DNA of 64,000 nt from Salinicola rhizosphaerae (GTDB lineage: Bacteria; Pseudomonadota; Gammaproteobacteria; Pseudomonadales; Halomonadaceae), in assembly GCF_014652715.1 (NCBI RefSeq), contig NZ_BMZI01000005.1:31569-95568 (forward strand). Direction: 5' to 3'. The notes under the pieces are model-generated. The model was not told the origin of the DNA. It saw only the letters and a program-made list of their open reading frames with translations, and did not search any database. Shown here one piece after another: positions 1-10,453 of the stretch (the stretch's first letter is position 1; each line of letters opens with the position of its first letter). The position numbers and the translations under genes were made by a program.

Positions 1-984
1 CAGGCCAAAGCCCGTACCGTTGAGAATCACCGGGCTCCAGAGCTGGGCCTGCGAGGATTGCAGTTCGGCGATCAGCTGATCGAAACGCTGCCCGACGCCG
101 GCCTGCTCGATGACGTCGGCGTAGTCGATCTTCGCCGCCTCCATCAGCTGCAGCAGTGCCCAGGTCGTGCCGCGCGCTTCGAAGAAGACGTTGTCGATCC
201 GGAACCAGGGTGTGCTCTCGTCCTGAGCATTCCCGCTCGGCGACTGGCCAACATTGGCAGCCAGCTGACGGGTCTGCGTCTGCAGCCGCTGACCGACCTG
301 CTCGAGCCACGTAGACAGCGCCTCGGCAGAGAGCGAAGCCGGCGAGGCATCGCTCGGCTGAGAGCCCGACTGATCGGCAGATGCCGCAGCCTGATTCGGC
401 GCGCCAGGTCCGCTGGCGTTTTCCAGCGCCGTGAACGTTTCCCCGAGATTGTTGCGGGCAGCCAGCAGGCTCTTCTCGGACTGCGGCCAGCGCCAGCTGT
501 CGAGATCCTTGGAAAGCGACTGTTGGGCGTCACCGAGCGGCGCCTGTCCTGCCTCGATGACGCTGCCCAGCGACGCCACGGCATCCTGGATCTGTTGGGT
601 GACGCCAGTTTCCCAGTTGGGCATGTTGTCGAGCCACAGCCCCGGCGGCATCACGTCGTTGCGAAGATAGCCACCCGGCTTGTCGAGCAGCGTCTCCAGC
701 ATCGAGATGTTGGTTGCCAGCAGCGCCTCGCCGGGCTGAATCGTCGGCGCGGGCTGATCACCGCGAGCCTGGGAGTCGACCGCCTCGGGGAAACCCCGAT
801 GCTGAGCGACGGCCTGGGCCGGGTCGGTCGGTGCCGGCGTCCAGCTCCACCAGATACCCAGCACGATGCAGATGAGCAGATAGAGCACGACCAGCGTCAC
901 TATCGGCTTCCAGATCCAACCGTACTGCGGCGTTTCGAGAACGTCGGTGCGCGAGGTCGGCGTCTTCTTGCGAAACAGGGCCAT
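1..984 (-). CDS. DUF2333 family membrane-anchored protein (3' end outside window)
   Basis: The reading frame is open from an ATG at 984 down to base 1 (328 codons, no stop), so the C-terminus is cut by the window edge. It starts MALFRKKTPT and has one hydrophobic segment at about residues 25-48 (WIWKPIVTLVVLYLLICIVL), then a Gln/Ala/Ser-rich helical region expected in the periplasm. The pattern and length fit the DUF2333 family, about 340 residues, of unknown function. Family assignment is from recognition of the sequence pattern. The gene diverges from dsbD across a 348-bp spacer. Confidence 0.75.
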   Translation of the reverse strand, partial: MALFRKKTPTSRTDVLETPQYGWIWKPIVTLVVLYLLICIVLGIWWSWTPAPTDPAQAVAQHRGFPEAVDSQARGDQPAPTIQPGEALLATNISMLETLLDKPGGYLRNDVMPPGLWLDNMPNWETGVTQQIQDAVASLGSVIEAGQAPLGDAQQSLSKDLDSWRWPQSEKSLLAARNNLGETFTALENASGPGAPNQAAASADQSGSQPSDASPASLSAEALSTWLEQVGQRLQTQTRQLAANVGQSPSGNAQDESTPWFRIDNVFFEARGTTWALLQLMEAAKIDYADVIEQAGVGQRFDQLIAELQSSQAQLWSPVILNGTGFGL

Positions 985-1332
985 GGACGATCCTTGTCAT
1001 TCAAGAGGTTGGGAGACGAATAAGAGTATCCTATCATGCTCCTTCCGGCGCGCAGCGCGCCTTTGGATGTAGTGTCGGTCTGTCGGGCGCTGGAGGCGTC
1101 AGTGCGCACCGAGCGACGTCGCCGGGCAGGATGATGGCGAACTGGCGAGACCATCGCGATCACCGGCATGGCACTTTTACGCCCGGCCGCCGTCGAAGAG
1201 TGCGGCGCCGTGATGTCTGTGCGCTCGACACCTTCGGGCACCCGGTAAATCCGTTCATCGCCAGCGTCAATTCCACTGCATGGCGGGCCTCACGCTCGCT
1301 TCGGTCATCGTCTCAGGAATCACTCGTTCAGC
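985..1332. other. Intergenic spacer between divergent DUF2333 gene and dsbD
   Basis: No convincing gene is seen on either strand. The spacer must hold the promoters of both divergent genes, but no promoter close to the sigma-70 consensus stands out. Confidence 0.5.
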
Positions 1333-3351
1333 ATGTCTCGCATCTCGTCCTGGATTCTCACCCTCTTTGTCTGTCTGATGACGCCGGCAGGCGTCGCCCA
1401 GGGCGCGTCGCTGTTCGGATTCGGAGAGGAGGAATCCGCCGCGCCCACCAGCAATCAGGCCGACTTCCTGCCCGTGGACGAGGCCTTTCATGCCTATGCC
1501 TGGCACCAGGATGGCCGTCTCTTCGTCGGCATACGCAACCAGCCAGGTTATTACCTTTACCGTCACCGATTCGGACTCGAGAGCCGCAGGCCCGGCCTAA
1601 CGCTGGACGATCCCGACATCCCTCCCGGCAAGTTCAAGCACGATCAATATCTTGGCGACGTGCACGTCTTCTATGGCCGAGTCGTACTCAGCGCTGCCCT
1701 GCCGAAACCGCCCGCCGACAGCGTTGGCGCCATTCCGGTCACCTTGACGTTCCAGGGCTGCGCCGATGCCGGGCTCTGCTATCCACCGGAGCATTGGCAG
1801 CTCGCAGCCAAGGCGGGCGGGCCGCCCGAGGCATTCACCGATGCCAGCAACGAAGCGCAGGCGTCACCGATCGCCTCGCGTGCAGCGCCGACCGCCGATC
1901 CCTTCCGCCCTGCCGACTCGCCGGACGCCAAGGCCGACGCGGTACCGCAAGCCGATCCGGTCTCGCCCGCGGCCACTCTCGAACCCCCGGCCAGCGCCAC
2001 GACGCCGTCCGAGCCGGCACCGGCGAGTGACGCATCTCCGATCAGCGCCGACGGACGTTTCCGGGCGCTGCTGAGCGGCGGGATCGGGATAGCCACGCTG
2101 GGGCTTTTCTTTCTTGCCGGGATCGGTCTGACGTTCACGCCCTGCGTGCTGCCGATGATTCCGATTCTAACATCGATCATCGTCGGCCAGAACGCCGGGC
2201 GTCGCCGCGCACTCGGGCTCTCGCTCAGTTATGTCGCCGGCATGGCGGTCACGTTCACCGCGCTGGGCACGCTGATGGGACTGTTTGGTGCCTCGCTCAA
2301 TCTTCAGGCTCGGCTGCAGTCGGTCTGGGTGCTGGTGCCGTTCGCCCTGCTGTTCGTGCTTTTCGCCGTCGCCATGTTCGGCGGATTCGACCTGCGTCTG
2401 CCCGGCGGGTTTGGCCGACACGTCGATCGCTGGCAGGATCGCCTGCAGCGTAGCGGCCCGCCGGGACTGGCGACGGCCGGTGCCCTCTCGGTCCTGGTCG
2501 TATCCCCTTGCGTCTCCGCGCCACTCGCCGGCGCGCTCGTCTTCATCTCGAGCACCGGCGATGTCCTGGGCGGTGCGCTGGCGCTGCTGGCGCTCGGCCT
2601 CGGCATGGGTCTGCCGCTGGTCGTCGTCGGCACCTTTGGCAGCCAGTGGCTGCCGCGCGCCGGTGCCTGGATGAATGGGGTCAAGTCGCTGTTCGGCGTC
2701 ATGCTGCTGGCGGTGGCTATCTGGCTCGTCGAGCGGCTGCTGCCAGGCCCCATCGTACTGCTGCTGTGGTCTGCGCTGGCTATCGGCAGCGCACTGGCAA
2801 TGGGAGCGCTTCGATTCGACGGCGCTGCCCCGCAAGGTTGGCGGCTAGTGCGGCTGGTCGCGGGATGGATGCTGCTGTTCTGGGGTGCGGCGCTGGTGTG
2901 GGGCGCCGCCCAGGGCGGCAGCGATCCGCTGCGCCCGCTCACTGCCGCAACGGCTGGGGCCGGGACCGACGTCACGCGCCCTCATTTCCGGACCGTCACC
3001 TCACTCGATGCGCTCCAGGCCGCACTGCAGGACGCCCGATCCGACGGCCGGCCGGCGATGGTCGATGTCAGCGCCGACTGGTGCATCTCGTGCAAAGTCA
3101 TGGAGCGCGAGGTCTTCCCGCGGCCGGAGATCGCCCGGCGGCTGGCCGGATTCACGCTGATCCGGGCAGATGTCACCGATGATGCCCCCGCGAGCCGCAC
3201 GCTACTCGAGCACTACGGTCTGTTCGGCCCACCGGGACTCCTCTTCTTCTCCCGCGGAAAGGAGCTTCGTGCTGCCCGCGTCCAGGGTGAAGTGGACGCA
3301 ATCGAGCTTGCCGACCACCTAGACGCCGTACAACGCCAGATCGCCAACTGA
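1333..3351 (+). CDS. dsbD: Thiol:disulfide interchange protein DsbD
   Basis: DsbD moves electrons from cytoplasmic thioredoxin across the inner membrane to periplasmic isomerases and cytochrome-c maturation. All three modules are visible in 672 residues. A signal peptide (about 1-24) is followed by the periplasmic alpha domain with its Cys pair C143/C149 (GCADAGLCY). A Pro/Ala-rich linker (about 160-240) leads to the membrane beta domain with C271 (FTPCVLP) and C393 (VSPCVSAP). The C-terminal thioredoxin-like gamma domain has C584-x-x-C587 (DWCISCK). It opens the dsbD-aroQ-accBC run, a common gammaproteobacterial order. The C-terminus is complete. Confidence 0.96.
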   Translation: MSRISSWILTLFVCLMTPAGVAQGASLFGFGEEESAAPTSNQADFLPVDEAFHAYAWHQDGRLFVGIRNQPGYYLYRHRFGLESRRPGLTLDDPDIPPGKFKHDQYLGDVHVFYGRVVLSAALPKPPADSVGAIPVTLTFQGCADAGLCYPPEHWQLAAKAGGPPEAFTDASNEAQASPIASRAAPTADPFRPADSPDAKADAVPQADPVSPAATLEPPASATTPSEPAPASDASPISADGRFRALLSGGIGIATLGLFFLAGIGLTFTPCVLPMIPILTSIIVGQNAGRRRALGLSLSYVAGMAVTFTALGTLMGLFGASLNLQARLQSVWVLVPFALLFVLFAVAMFGGFDLRLPGGFGRHVDRWQDRLQRSGPPGLATAGALSVLVVSPCVSAPLAGALVFISSTGDVLGGALALLALGLGMGLPLVVVGTFGSQWLPRAGAWMNGVKSLFGVMLLAVAIWLVERLLPGPIVLLLWSALAIGSALAMGALRFDGAAPQGWRLVRLVAGWMLLFWGAALVWGAAQGGSDPLRPLTAATAGAGTDVTRPHFRTVTSLDALQAALQDARSDGRPAMVDVSADWCISCKVMEREVFPRPEIARRLAGFTLIRADVTDDAPASRTLLEHYGLFGPPGLLFFSRGKELRAARVQGEVDAIELADHLDAVQRQIAN

Positions 3352-3431
3352 GCCGCAGAGCCGGTCGCTCGGCTTTCACGCCCCGCAGCGTTTTTGGGTT
3401 GCCAGAGGTTTTCAGCTTTCAGTTCGCAGCT

Positions 3432-3452
3432 CGTGGCTCGTGGCTCGTGGCT
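3432..3452. repeat. Three tandem CGTGGCT heptamers
   Basis: Three perfect copies of the 7-bp unit CGTGGCT lie between dsbD and aroQ. The same unit is repeated eight times at 21327-21382, and a degenerate inverted copy (GAGCCGCGAGCC) follows purH near 10309-10330, so this is a dispersed intergenic repeat of this genome. Confidence 0.8.
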
Positions 3453-3617
3453 CCTGAGCCAAGTTAGCGAACAACGTTCGGGCATCAGGCTGGACACTCC
3501 TCCTAAATTTCGGCAAACTCCCTTCCCATCGAAAAACGACGCGCCGGTGCAGTCATCTTGCAGCAAAGTGACGATATCTCGGCGATTCGAGACAGGGTTA
3601 ACAGCGCAAGGAAGGTC

Positions 3618-4061
3618 ATGTCCAGCGTACTCGTCCTCAACGGTCCCAACCTGAATCTGCTCGGTACGCGCGAGCCGTCGATCTACGGCACGACGACGCT
3701 CGAGGATATTCGCATGCGCCTGACCGAGCGGGCGCTGAGCGCCGGTCATCAGCTCGACTGGCTGCAGTCCAACGCCGAGCACGAGCTGGTCGAGCGCGTT
3801 CATCAGGCAAGAGCGCAGAACGTCGACTTCATCCTGCTCAATGCCGCCGCCTTTACCCACACCAGCGTGGCCCTGCGCGATGCGCTGAAAGGCGTCGACA
3901 TTCCGTTCATCGAGCTGCACCTCTCCAACGTGCATGCGCGCGAGCCGTTTCGTCACCACTCCTATTTTTCCGACATCGCCCGCGGTGTCATTGCCGGTTT
4001 CGGCGCCGACAGCTATGTACTGGCGCTGGATGCCGCACTTTCCCAGCTGGGTCGAGACTGA
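3618..4061 (+). CDS. aroQ: Type II 3-dehydroquinate dehydratase
   Basis: This enzyme converts 3-dehydroquinate to 3-dehydroshikimate in the shikimate pathway (cytoplasmic dodecamer in the type II family). The 147-residue protein opens with the type II hallmark [17 protein letters not shown], and the catalytic Tyr follows in SIYG. The conserved [19 protein letters not shown] segment with its catalytic His is present. The ATG at 3618 was chosen over an upstream in-frame ATG at 3558 because it gives the usual N-terminus and follows a GGAAGG ribosome site. It lies 69 bp upstream of accB, a typical neighbour. Confidence 0.96.
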   Translation: MSSVLVLNGPNLNLLGTREPSIYGTTTLEDIRMRLTERALSAGHQLDWLQSNAEHELVERVHQARAQNVDFILLNAAAFTHTSVALRDALKGVDIPFIELHLSNVHAREPFRHHSYFSDIARGVIAGFGADSYVLALDAALSQLGRD

Positions 4062-4130
4062 CCCGCTCTCTTTCATCGCCGGGCCTTCATTCACACCCGC
4101 TACAGACATCAATAGAGCCGAGACATCGCC

Positions 4131-4592
4131 ATGGATATTCGCAAGGTCAAGAAACTCATCGAACTGCTCGAAGAGTCCAACATCAGCGAAATCGAGATTC
4201 AGGAAGGTGAGGAATCCGTTCGCATCAGCCGTCACCCCAACGGCTTCGGCGCGATGCAGCAGCCGATGATGATGCCGCAGTCGATGGCGCCTGCCGCACC
4301 GGCAGCCGCGACCTCTCCGGCGCCGGACCCCGCAGAGCCGGCTCCGGTGCAGCCGACTGGCCATGCCGTGGCCTCGCCGATGGTCGGCACCTTCTATCGC
4401 TCACCGGCACCGGGTGCCAAGGCGTTTATCGAAGTCGGCCAGAGCGTCAAGAAAGGCGACACCGTGTGTATCGTCGAAGCGATGAAGATGATGAACCAGA
4501 TCGAGGCCGACAAGGATGGCGTGATCGAGGCGATCCTGGTCGAGGATGGCGAGCCGGTCGAATTCGACCAGCCGATGATCATCATCGGCTGA
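4131..4592 (+). CDS. accB: Acetyl-CoA carboxylase biotin carboxyl carrier protein
   Basis: AccB carries biotin between the carboxylase and transferase subunits of acetyl-CoA carboxylase, the first step of fatty-acid synthesis. The 153-residue protein has an N-terminal helical region starting [15 protein letters not shown], a Met/Pro/Ala-rich linker (about 40-78) and a C-terminal biotinyl domain with the lysine K119 in EAMKM and a thumb region of the usual kind. It is followed 46 bp later by accC, as in most gammaproteobacteria, so the two are almost certainly cotranscribed. Confidence 0.97.
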   Translation: MDIRKVKKLIELLEESNISEIEIQEGEESVRISRHPNGFGAMQQPMMMPQSMAPAAPAAATSPAPDPAEPAPVQPTGHAVASPMVGTFYRSPAPGAKAFIEVGQSVKKGDTVCIVEAMKMMNQIEADKDGVIEAILVEDGEPVEFDQPMIIIG

Positions 4593-4638
4593 TCCGCAGC
4601 CGTTCATTCTCAACCAGGGCCACACGAGCGAAATCATC

Positions 4639-5982
4639 ATGTTGGACAAGGTACTCATCGCCAACCGCGGCGAGATCGCACTTCGGGTGCTGCGCGCCTG
4701 CAAGGAGCTCGGCATCAAGACCGTCGCGGTTCACTCCAAGGCCGACCGGGAACTGATGCACGTGCGCCTGGCCGACGAGGCCGTCTGCATCGGGCCTGCA
4801 CCGTCGACGCAGTCCTACCTCAACATTCCGGCGCTGATCAGCGCGGCCGAAGTCACGGACTCCAGCGCCATCCATCCGGGTTACGGCTTCCTCTCGGAGA
4901 ATGCCAACTTCGCCGAGCAGGTGGAGCGTTCCGGATTCATCTTCGTCGGCCCGCGCGCCGAGACCATTCGCCTGATGGGCGACAAGGTCAGCGCGATCAG
5001 CGCCATGAAGGAAGCCGGTGTGCCGACGGTGCCCGGCTCGGACGGCCCGCTGCCGGATGACGATGCGGAAATTCGTCGCGTTGCGGCACGCATCGGCTAT
5101 CCGGTGATCATCAAGGCGGCCGCCGGCGGCGGCGGTCGCGGCATGCGCGTGGTGCGCAACGACGACGAAGTCGCAAAAGCCGTGAGCGTGACGCGCTCCG
5201 AAGCCGCTGCCGCCTTCGGCGATGGCACGGTCTACATGGAGAAATTCCTGGAGAATCCGCGCCACGTGGAAGTCCAGGTCATTGCCGACGGCCAGGGGAA
5301 TGCGGTCCATCTCTATGATCGCGACTGCTCGCTGCAGCGGCGACACCAGAAGGTGCTGGAAGAAGCGCCGGCACCGCATATCGACCCGAAGGCCCGCGCT
5401 CAGGTACTCAAGGCTTGTACCGACGCCTGCATCGAAATCAACTACCGCGGCGCCGGCACCTTCGAGTTCCTCTACGAGAACGGCGAGTTCTTCTTCATCG
5501 AGATGAACACCCGCGTTCAGGTCGAGCACCCGGTGACCGAGATGGTGACCGGCGTCGATATCGTCAAGGAGCAGTTGCGAATCGCCTGCGGCCAGCCGCT
5601 GTCGATCAAGCAGGAAGACGTGCAGCTCAACGGTCACGCTTTCGAGTGCCGAATCAACGCCGAGGATGCACGCACCTTCATGCCCTCCCCCGGCAAGATC
5701 GACCTTTATCACCCGCCGGGTGGCCTGGGCGTGCGTATGGATTCGCACATCTACACAGGCTACAGCGTACCGCCGCACTATGACTCCCTGATCGGCAAGC
5801 TGATCACCTGGGGCGCCGATCGCGAAATCGCGCTGGTGCGCATGCGCAACGCGCTCGATGAACTGCTGGTCGAGGGCATCAAGACCAACATCGATCTGCA
5901 GAAGGATCTGGTACGCGACACCGCGTTCCAGAAAGGTGGCGTCAACATCCACTATCTGGAGAAGAAGCTCGGCCTGAGCTGA
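4639..5982 (+). CDS. accC: Acetyl-CoA carboxylase biotin carboxylase subunit
   Basis: AccC carboxylates the biotin of AccB using ATP and bicarbonate. The 447-residue length is standard. It begins [20 protein letters not shown], has the ATP-grasp glycine-rich loop [12 protein letters not shown] near residues 160-170, the [10 protein letters not shown] motif, and [18 protein letters not shown] with the catalytic Glu and Arg residues. It is the second gene of the accBC operon; a stem-loop region separates it from prmA. Confidence 0.98.
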   Translation: MLDKVLIANRGEIALRVLRACKELGIKTVAVHSKADRELMHVRLADEAVCIGPAPSTQSYLNIPALISAAEVTDSSAIHPGYGFLSENANFAEQVERSGFIFVGPRAETIRLMGDKVSAISAMKEAGVPTVPGSDGPLPDDDAEIRRVAARIGYPVIIKAAAGGGGRGMRVVRNDDEVAKAVSVTRSEAAAAFGDGTVYMEKFLENPRHVEVQVIADGQGNAVHLYDRDCSLQRRHQKVLEEAPAPHIDPKARAQVLKACTDACIEINYRGAGTFEFLYENGEFFFIEMNTRVQVEHPVTEMVTGVDIVKEQLRIACGQPLSIKQEDVQLNGHAFECRINAEDARTFMPSPGKIDLYHPPGGLGVRMDSHIYTGYSVPPHYDSLIGKLITWGADREIALVRMRNALDELLVEGIKTNIDLQKDLVRDTAFQKGGVNIHYLEKKLGLS

Positions 5983-6005
5983 TCGCTCCAGTCACGACGC
6001 ACCGC

Positions 6006-6052
6006 TCGGGGCGAACCATGCTGCGCGAAGCACGCGGCCGGGGTCGCCCCGA
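6006..6052 (+). terminator. Possible hairpin between accC and prmA
   Basis: TCGGGGCGA at 6006-6014 pairs with TCGCCCCGA at 6044-6052, with a further GC-rich stem inside and the sequence TCTCGTTT after it. The T tract is weak, so this may be a partial terminator or a processing/attenuation structure. Confidence 0.35.
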
Positions 6053-6097
6053 TCTCGTTTCGATGCCGTAATTGTCTACCGATTCAGGAGAGCGCCC

Positions 6098-7015
6098 ATG
6101 GCGTGGCTACAACTCAAGGCCCATATCGCTCCCGAACAGGCCGAATGGCTGGAAGATCTGCTGCTGGCCGAAGGTGCCAGTGCGATCACGCTCCAGGATG
6201 CTCACGACGAGCCTGTCTTCGAGCCGGATCTCGGCACTACGCCGCTGTGGCGGGAGACCGTACTGACCGGGCTCTACGACGATCTCGAGGGCGTAGATGC
6301 GATGATCGAGCGCGTCCAGCAGGCGTGGGCCGCACAGGCGCCGGACGACCCCGCGCCGCAGATCGACTACGAGCTGCTCGCCGACCGCGATTGGGAGCGC
6401 GAATGGATGGACGGCTTCGAGCCGCTCAAGATGGGGAGCCGGCTATGGATCGTGCCCAGCTGGCACGAGGCCCCCGATCCCGACGCGGTCAACCTGTTGC
6501 TCGACCCTGGCCTCGCGTTCGGCACCGGTACGCACCCCACGACTGCGCTCTGTCTCGGCTGGCTGGATGACGCCGCGCTGGCGCCGACCGGGACCGACAC
6601 TCCCGTACACGTTCTGGATTACGGCTGCGGCTCCGGCATTCTCGCGATCGCCGCGCTCAAGCTGGGCGCCGATGTCGCCGTCGGCGTCGACATCGATTCA
6701 CAGGCGCTGCAGGCGAGCCGCGACAACGCCGAGCGCAACGAGATAGACGACGCTCGATTCATTCTCGACTATCCGGAGAAGCTCGGCCAAGGGGTCTTCC
6801 AGGTCGTGGTCGCCAATATTCTGGCCGGGCCGCTGATCGAACTAGCGCCGCAGATCGCCCGGCGTGTCGCCCCCGGCGGACGCATTGCGCTCTCCGGGAT
6901 TCTCAGCGCCCAGGCGGATTCGGTACTCGATGCCTACCGAGCCCAGGGGCTGGTGATGGAGGAGCCAGTCGAGAAGGAGGGCTGGGTACTGCTCGCGGGA
7001 CAACGCCGCGCGTAA
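6098..7015 (+). CDS. prmA: Ribosomal protein L11 methyltransferase
   Basis: PrmA trimethylates ribosomal protein L11. The 305-residue protein starts MAWLQLKAHI with the N-terminal substrate-recognition domain, then has LDPGLAFGTGTHPTT and the SAM-binding motif I VLDYGCGSGILAIAALKLGA (about 172-190). The catalytic-domain motif VVANILAGPLIEL is also present. An AGGAGAG ribosome site precedes the ATG. It sits between accC and dusB, the usual place for prmA in this lineage. Confidence 0.97.
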   Translation: MAWLQLKAHIAPEQAEWLEDLLLAEGASAITLQDAHDEPVFEPDLGTTPLWRETVLTGLYDDLEGVDAMIERVQQAWAAQAPDDPAPQIDYELLADRDWEREWMDGFEPLKMGSRLWIVPSWHEAPDPDAVNLLLDPGLAFGTGTHPTTALCLGWLDDAALAPTGTDTPVHVLDYGCGSGILAIAALKLGADVAVGVDIDSQALQASRDNAERNEIDDARFILDYPEKLGQGVFQVVVANILAGPLIELAPQIARRVAPGGRIALSGILSAQADSVLDAYRAQGLVMEEPVEKEGWVLLAGQRRA

Positions 7016-7200
7016 CCGCCGGTAACGTTGCGTTTGCGTGTCAAAAGAAGCCAATTCAGGCCGAGGCGCCCTGGTTTTGAGCGACATTCAAGTGCGAGTC
7101 ATCCCGGTTGACGCTTAAGTCTGGTGAAGCCAATCAGCGCTTCAACAACGCCGGGGTGGCCGGTATCATAGCTTCCCCGTTTTGCCTGAGCCCTGTAACG

Positions 7201-8235
7201 ATGCGTGATGCCGAGTCATCGTCGACCGATCGCCCGTTGCCCTGCATTGGCCGCCACACGCTGCCCAACCGCGTGATCCTGGCGCCGATGGCCGGCGTCA
7301 CCGATCGCCCGTTCCGCCAACTCTGTCGAGAGCTGGGGGCGGGGCTGGTGGTCTCGGAAATGGTCATCGCCGACAGCAAACTGTGGCACACGCGCAAATC
7401 CCGGCAGCGGCTCGTTCACCGCGGTGAGCCAGGACCCCGTTCGGTCCAGATCGCCGGCGGCGATCCGCAGATGCTCGCCGAGGCTGCCCGCTTGAACGCC
7501 GAAGCCGGTGCCGAGATCATCGACATCAACATGGGCTGTCCGGCCAAGAAGGTCTGCAACAAGGCCGCTGGCTCGGCACTCCTGAGAGACGAGCGCCTGG
7601 TCGCGGAGATTCTCGATGCCGTGGTCGCCGCCGTCGAGATTCCGGTCACGCTGAAGATTCGTACCGGCTGGTGCGATCAGACGCGTAATGCCGAGCGGGT
7701 TGCCCGCCTGGCCGAAGACGCGGGCATCGCCGCGCTGGCCGTGCACGGCCGCACCCGCGAGCAGCGCTACCAGGGTGAAGCGGAGTACGACACCATCGCG
7801 GCCGTCAAGCAGCAGGTCTCCATTCCCGTCTTCGCCAACGGCGACGTGACCACGCCACAGCGGGCAGCGGATGTGCTTGCCTACACCGGCGCCGATGCGG
7901 TGATGATCGGCCGCGGCGCCCAGGGCAATCCTTGGCTGTTTCGCGAGATAGAACACTTCCTGCGCACCGGTGAGACGCTTGCGCCACCCAGCGCCGAGGA
8001 GATCGCCACGACCATGCGCCGTCACCTGCAGGCGCTGCACGAACACTACGGCGACTATCTGGGCGTGCGCGTCGCCCGCAAGCACGTGGGCTGGTATCTC
8101 GCCACGCGCGATCCCGGCCGAGAGTGGCGCGCCCGCTTCAATCGGCTGGAGCAGGTCAAACAACAATTCGATTTTCTTCATGAACTCTTTCGCGGTGATT
8201 TCGCCGCGATCGGTAATGGAACCCACGCAGCATGA
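7201..8235 (+). CDS. dusB: tRNA-dihydrouridine synthase B
   Basis: DusB is an FMN enzyme that reduces uridine (position 17 in E. coli) in the tRNA D-loop. The 344-residue protein has the FMN-barrel signature LAPMAGVTDRPFRQLCRELGAG, the MGCPAKKVCNKAAGSALL segment with the catalytic Cys, and VHGRTREQRYQG. The ATG at 7201 was preferred to one at 7108 because the protein then has the usual short N-terminus. The stop overlaps the fis start by four bases, the classic dusB-fis operon arrangement. Confidence 0.96.
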   Translation: MRDAESSSTDRPLPCIGRHTLPNRVILAPMAGVTDRPFRQLCRELGAGLVVSEMVIADSKLWHTRKSRQRLVHRGEPGPRSVQIAGGDPQMLAEAARLNAEAGAEIIDINMGCPAKKVCNKAAGSALLRDERLVAEILDAVVAAVEIPVTLKIRTGWCDQTRNAERVARLAEDAGIAALAVHGRTREQRYQGEAEYDTIAAVKQQVSIPVFANGDVTTPQRAADVLAYTGADAVMIGRGAQGNPWLFREIEHFLRTGETLAPPSAEEIATTMRRHLQALHEHYGDYLGVRVARKHVGWYLATRDPGREWRARFNRLEQVKQQFDFLHELFRGDFAAIGNGTHAA

Positions 8236-8552
8236 ACAGCCGGCATCCTCTGGCCCTCGATGGTGAACTTCCCGCCGAGGCCGACGCATTCTCCGCGCCT
8301 GATGCGCTACACGCCCCCATGCCGCACGGCACGCTCAGAGAGTGCGTCGAGCAGGTCATGGAGCGCTACTTCGCGCATCTCGAAGGGGAATCCGTCACCC
8401 ATCTCTACACCATGGTGCTGGCCGAGGTCGAAGCGCCGCTGCTGGGTGTGGTCATGCGCAATGTCGACGGCAATCAAACTCGCGCCGCCGAACTGCTGGG
8501 GCTCAACCGCGGCACCTTGCGCAAGAAGTTGAAACAGTACGACCTGATCTGA
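8232..8552 (+). CDS. fis: DNA-binding protein Fis
   Basis: Fis is a nucleoid protein and regulator that bends DNA and activates stable-RNA promoters. The 106-residue protein ends in the conserved helix-turn-helix (NQTRAAELLGLNRGTLRKKL and the terminal QYDLI). The central dimerisation helices (LYTMVLAEVEAPLLGVVM) are typical. The N-terminal approximately 30 residues are variable, as in relatives. The start overlaps dusB by ATGA, so translation is probably coupled. Confidence 0.97.
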   Translation: MNSRHPLALDGELPAEADAFSAPDALHAPMPHGTLRECVEQVMERYFAHLEGESVTHLYTMVLAEVEAPLLGVVMRNVDGNQTRAAELLGLNRGTLRKKLKQYDLI

Positions 8553-8684
8553 TTTCTCCACGCTTCGCAGCGCGAAGCGCTAACCGGACGGATGCCCAGC
8601 CTCGCTCGCTGCCGCGACGGCCCGCCCGTCCGATTCACCGAAACGCGTTGTTCACGGCGCGTTGATCGACAAGAGTGGATTGGC

Positions 8685-10310
8685 ATGTCACAAAACCCCG
8701 CATCCAGCACGCCTCGCGCCGTGCGCCGCGCCCTTCTCAGCGTTTCCGACAAGACCGGCGTCGTCGACTTCGGTCGCGAGCTGGTCGCTCGTGGCGTCGA
8801 GCTGCTGTCGACCGGCGGCACCTATCGGCTGCTGCAGGAGAACGGCATCGCGGTGACGGAAGTCTCGGCGCATACCGGCTTTCCGGAAATCATGGACGGT
8901 CGCGTGAAGACGCTGCACCCCAAGATTCACGGCGGCATCCTCGGGCGCCGCGGCCAGGACGATGCGGTGATGGCGGAGCACGGGATCGACCCGATCGATA
9001 TGGTCGTCGTCAACCTCTATCCCTTCGAGCGGACGGTCGCCAACCCGGACTGCACGCTGGCAGATGCCGTCGAGAACATCGATATCGGCGGGCCGACCAT
9101 GGTGCGTGCCTGCGCCAAGAATCATGACCACACCACCATCGTGGTGAGCGCCGACGACTACTCCCGGGTATTGAAGGACATGGCCAGCCACAACGGGGGC
9201 GTGAGCCACAAGACCCGTTTTGATCTGGCCATCAAGGCGTTCGAACATACCGCCGCCTACGACGCCGCTATCGCCAACTACTTCGGTCAGCGCGTCGGCA
9301 ACGGGGAAGCCGATTTCCCGCGCACGCTGTCGATGCAATTCACGAAGAAACAGAGCATGCGCTACGGCGAGAACCCGCATCAGAAAGCCGCGTTTTATGT
9401 CGAAGGCGACTCCGGGGTCGAGGGCGGTTCCAACGGCAAGGAAGCGAGCATCGCCACGGCGACTCAGCTTCAGGGCAAGGCGCTATCGTTCAACAACGTG
9501 GCCGATACCGACGCCGCGCTCGAGTGCGTCAAGTCTTATACCAAACCGGCCTGCGTCATCGTCAAGCACGCCAATCCCTGCGGCGTTGCCGTGGTGCCGG
9601 ATGCCGACGGCGGTATCCGCAAGGCGTACGACCTGGCCTTCGAGACCGACAGTGAATCGGCATTCGGCGGCATCATCGCTTTCAACCGGGAGCTGGACGG
9701 CGACACGGCTGCGGCCATCGTGGCCAGGCAGTTTGTCGAGGTCATCATTGCACCGCGCATCTCCGAGGCCGCGCGCGATGCGGTCTCGAGCAAGGCCAAC
9801 GTGCGCCTGCTCGAGTGCGGTGAACTGCCGGCGAAGAGTGGCAACGGCTGGGACTACAAGCGCGTCAACGGTGGGCTGCTGGTACAAAGCCGCGACACCG
9901 GCATGATCGCCGCCGATGACCTCAAGGTCGTCACTCAGCGCGCGCCCTCGGAGCGCGAGCTTCACGACCTGATTTTCGCCTGGAAGGTCGCGAAGTTCGT
10001 CAAGTCCAACGCGATCGTCTATGCCAAGAACCGTCAGACGGTCGGCGTTGGCGCGGGTCAGATGAGTCGTGTCAATTCAGCACGGATCGCCGCCATCAAA
10101 GCCGAGCAGGCGGGTCTGGAGGTCGCGGGATCGGTGATGGCATCCGACGCCTTCTTTCCCTTCCGTGACGGCCTGGACAACGCCGCGGCGGTGGGTATCA
10201 CGGCCGTCATTCAGCCCGGTGGCTCGGTGCGTGACGAAGAGGTGGTCGCCGCGGCCAATGAGGCGGGTATCGCGATGGTGTTTACCGGCATGCGTCACTT
10301 CAGGCACTGA
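8685..10310 (+). CDS. purH: Bifunctional AICAR transformylase/IMP cyclohydrolase
   Basis: PurH performs the last two steps of IMP synthesis. The 541-residue protein has the N-terminal cyclohydrolase (MGS-like) domain beginning [20 protein letters not shown], with STGGTYRLL and [16 protein letters not shown]. The C-terminal transformylase carries [14 protein letters not shown] with the catalytic Lys-His. The ATG at 8685 was chosen over an in-frame start at 8592, which would add a non-conserved leader. purD, the frequent downstream partner, is not here; instead a terminator and convergent gabD follow. Confidence 0.97.
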   Translation: MSQNPASSTPRAVRRALLSVSDKTGVVDFGRELVARGVELLSTGGTYRLLQENGIAVTEVSAHTGFPEIMDGRVKTLHPKIHGGILGRRGQDDAVMAEHGIDPIDMVVVNLYPFERTVANPDCTLADAVENIDIGGPTMVRACAKNHDHTTIVVSADDYSRVLKDMASHNGGVSHKTRFDLAIKAFEHTAAYDAAIANYFGQRVGNGEADFPRTLSMQFTKKQSMRYGENPHQKAAFYVEGDSGVEGGSNGKEASIATATQLQGKALSFNNVADTDAALECVKSYTKPACVIVKHANPCGVAVVPDADGGIRKAYDLAFETDSESAFGGIIAFNRELDGDTAAAIVARQFVEVIIAPRISEAARDAVSSKANVRLLECGELPAKSGNGWDYKRVNGGLLVQSRDTGMIAADDLKVVTQRAPSERELHDLIFAWKVAKFVKSNAIVYAKNRQTVGVGAGQMSRVNSARIAAIKAEQAGLEVAGSVMASDAFFPFRDGLDNAAAVGITAVIQPGGSVRDEEVVAAANEAGIAMVFTGMRHFRH

Positions 10311-10352
10311 GCCGCGAGCCAAGAGCCGCGATGCTCAGCGTGATGTTCTCCA

Positions 10353-10390
10353 CGAAAGAGGCCAGCGACGAATGTCGCTGGCCTCTTTCG
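10353..10390. terminator. Perfect 17-bp hairpin between convergent purH and gabD
   Basis: The arm at 10353-10369 (CGAAAGAGGCCAGCGAC) is the exact reverse complement of 10374-10390, with a GAAT loop. A- and T-rich stem ends give weak U-tracts in both directions, so it probably serves as a bidirectional terminator. Confidence 0.8.
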
Positions 10391-10430
10391 TAGCTCGTAG
10401 CCGCTGTCTACCGCGCCCCGAAACCGGCGC
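10391..10430 (-). repeat. REP-like palindromic repeat, copy A
   Basis: Read on the minus strand, this 40-bp segment starts GCGCCGGTTTCGGGGCGC and continues GGTAGACAGCGGCTACGAGC. It matches 23956-23995 on the plus strand at about 35 of 40 positions, and the GCGCC..GGCGC palindromic core recurs at 24012 and 24043. It lies in the purH-gabD spacer. Confidence 0.65.
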
Positions 10431-10453
10431 AGTCGAAGCTCTTAGCTCGTCGC

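Noticed and set aside
4582-5952. 456-codon minus-strand frame opposite accC
   Set aside because: It is a mirror of the accC coding sequence in GC-rich DNA; accC is unmistakable on the plus strand.
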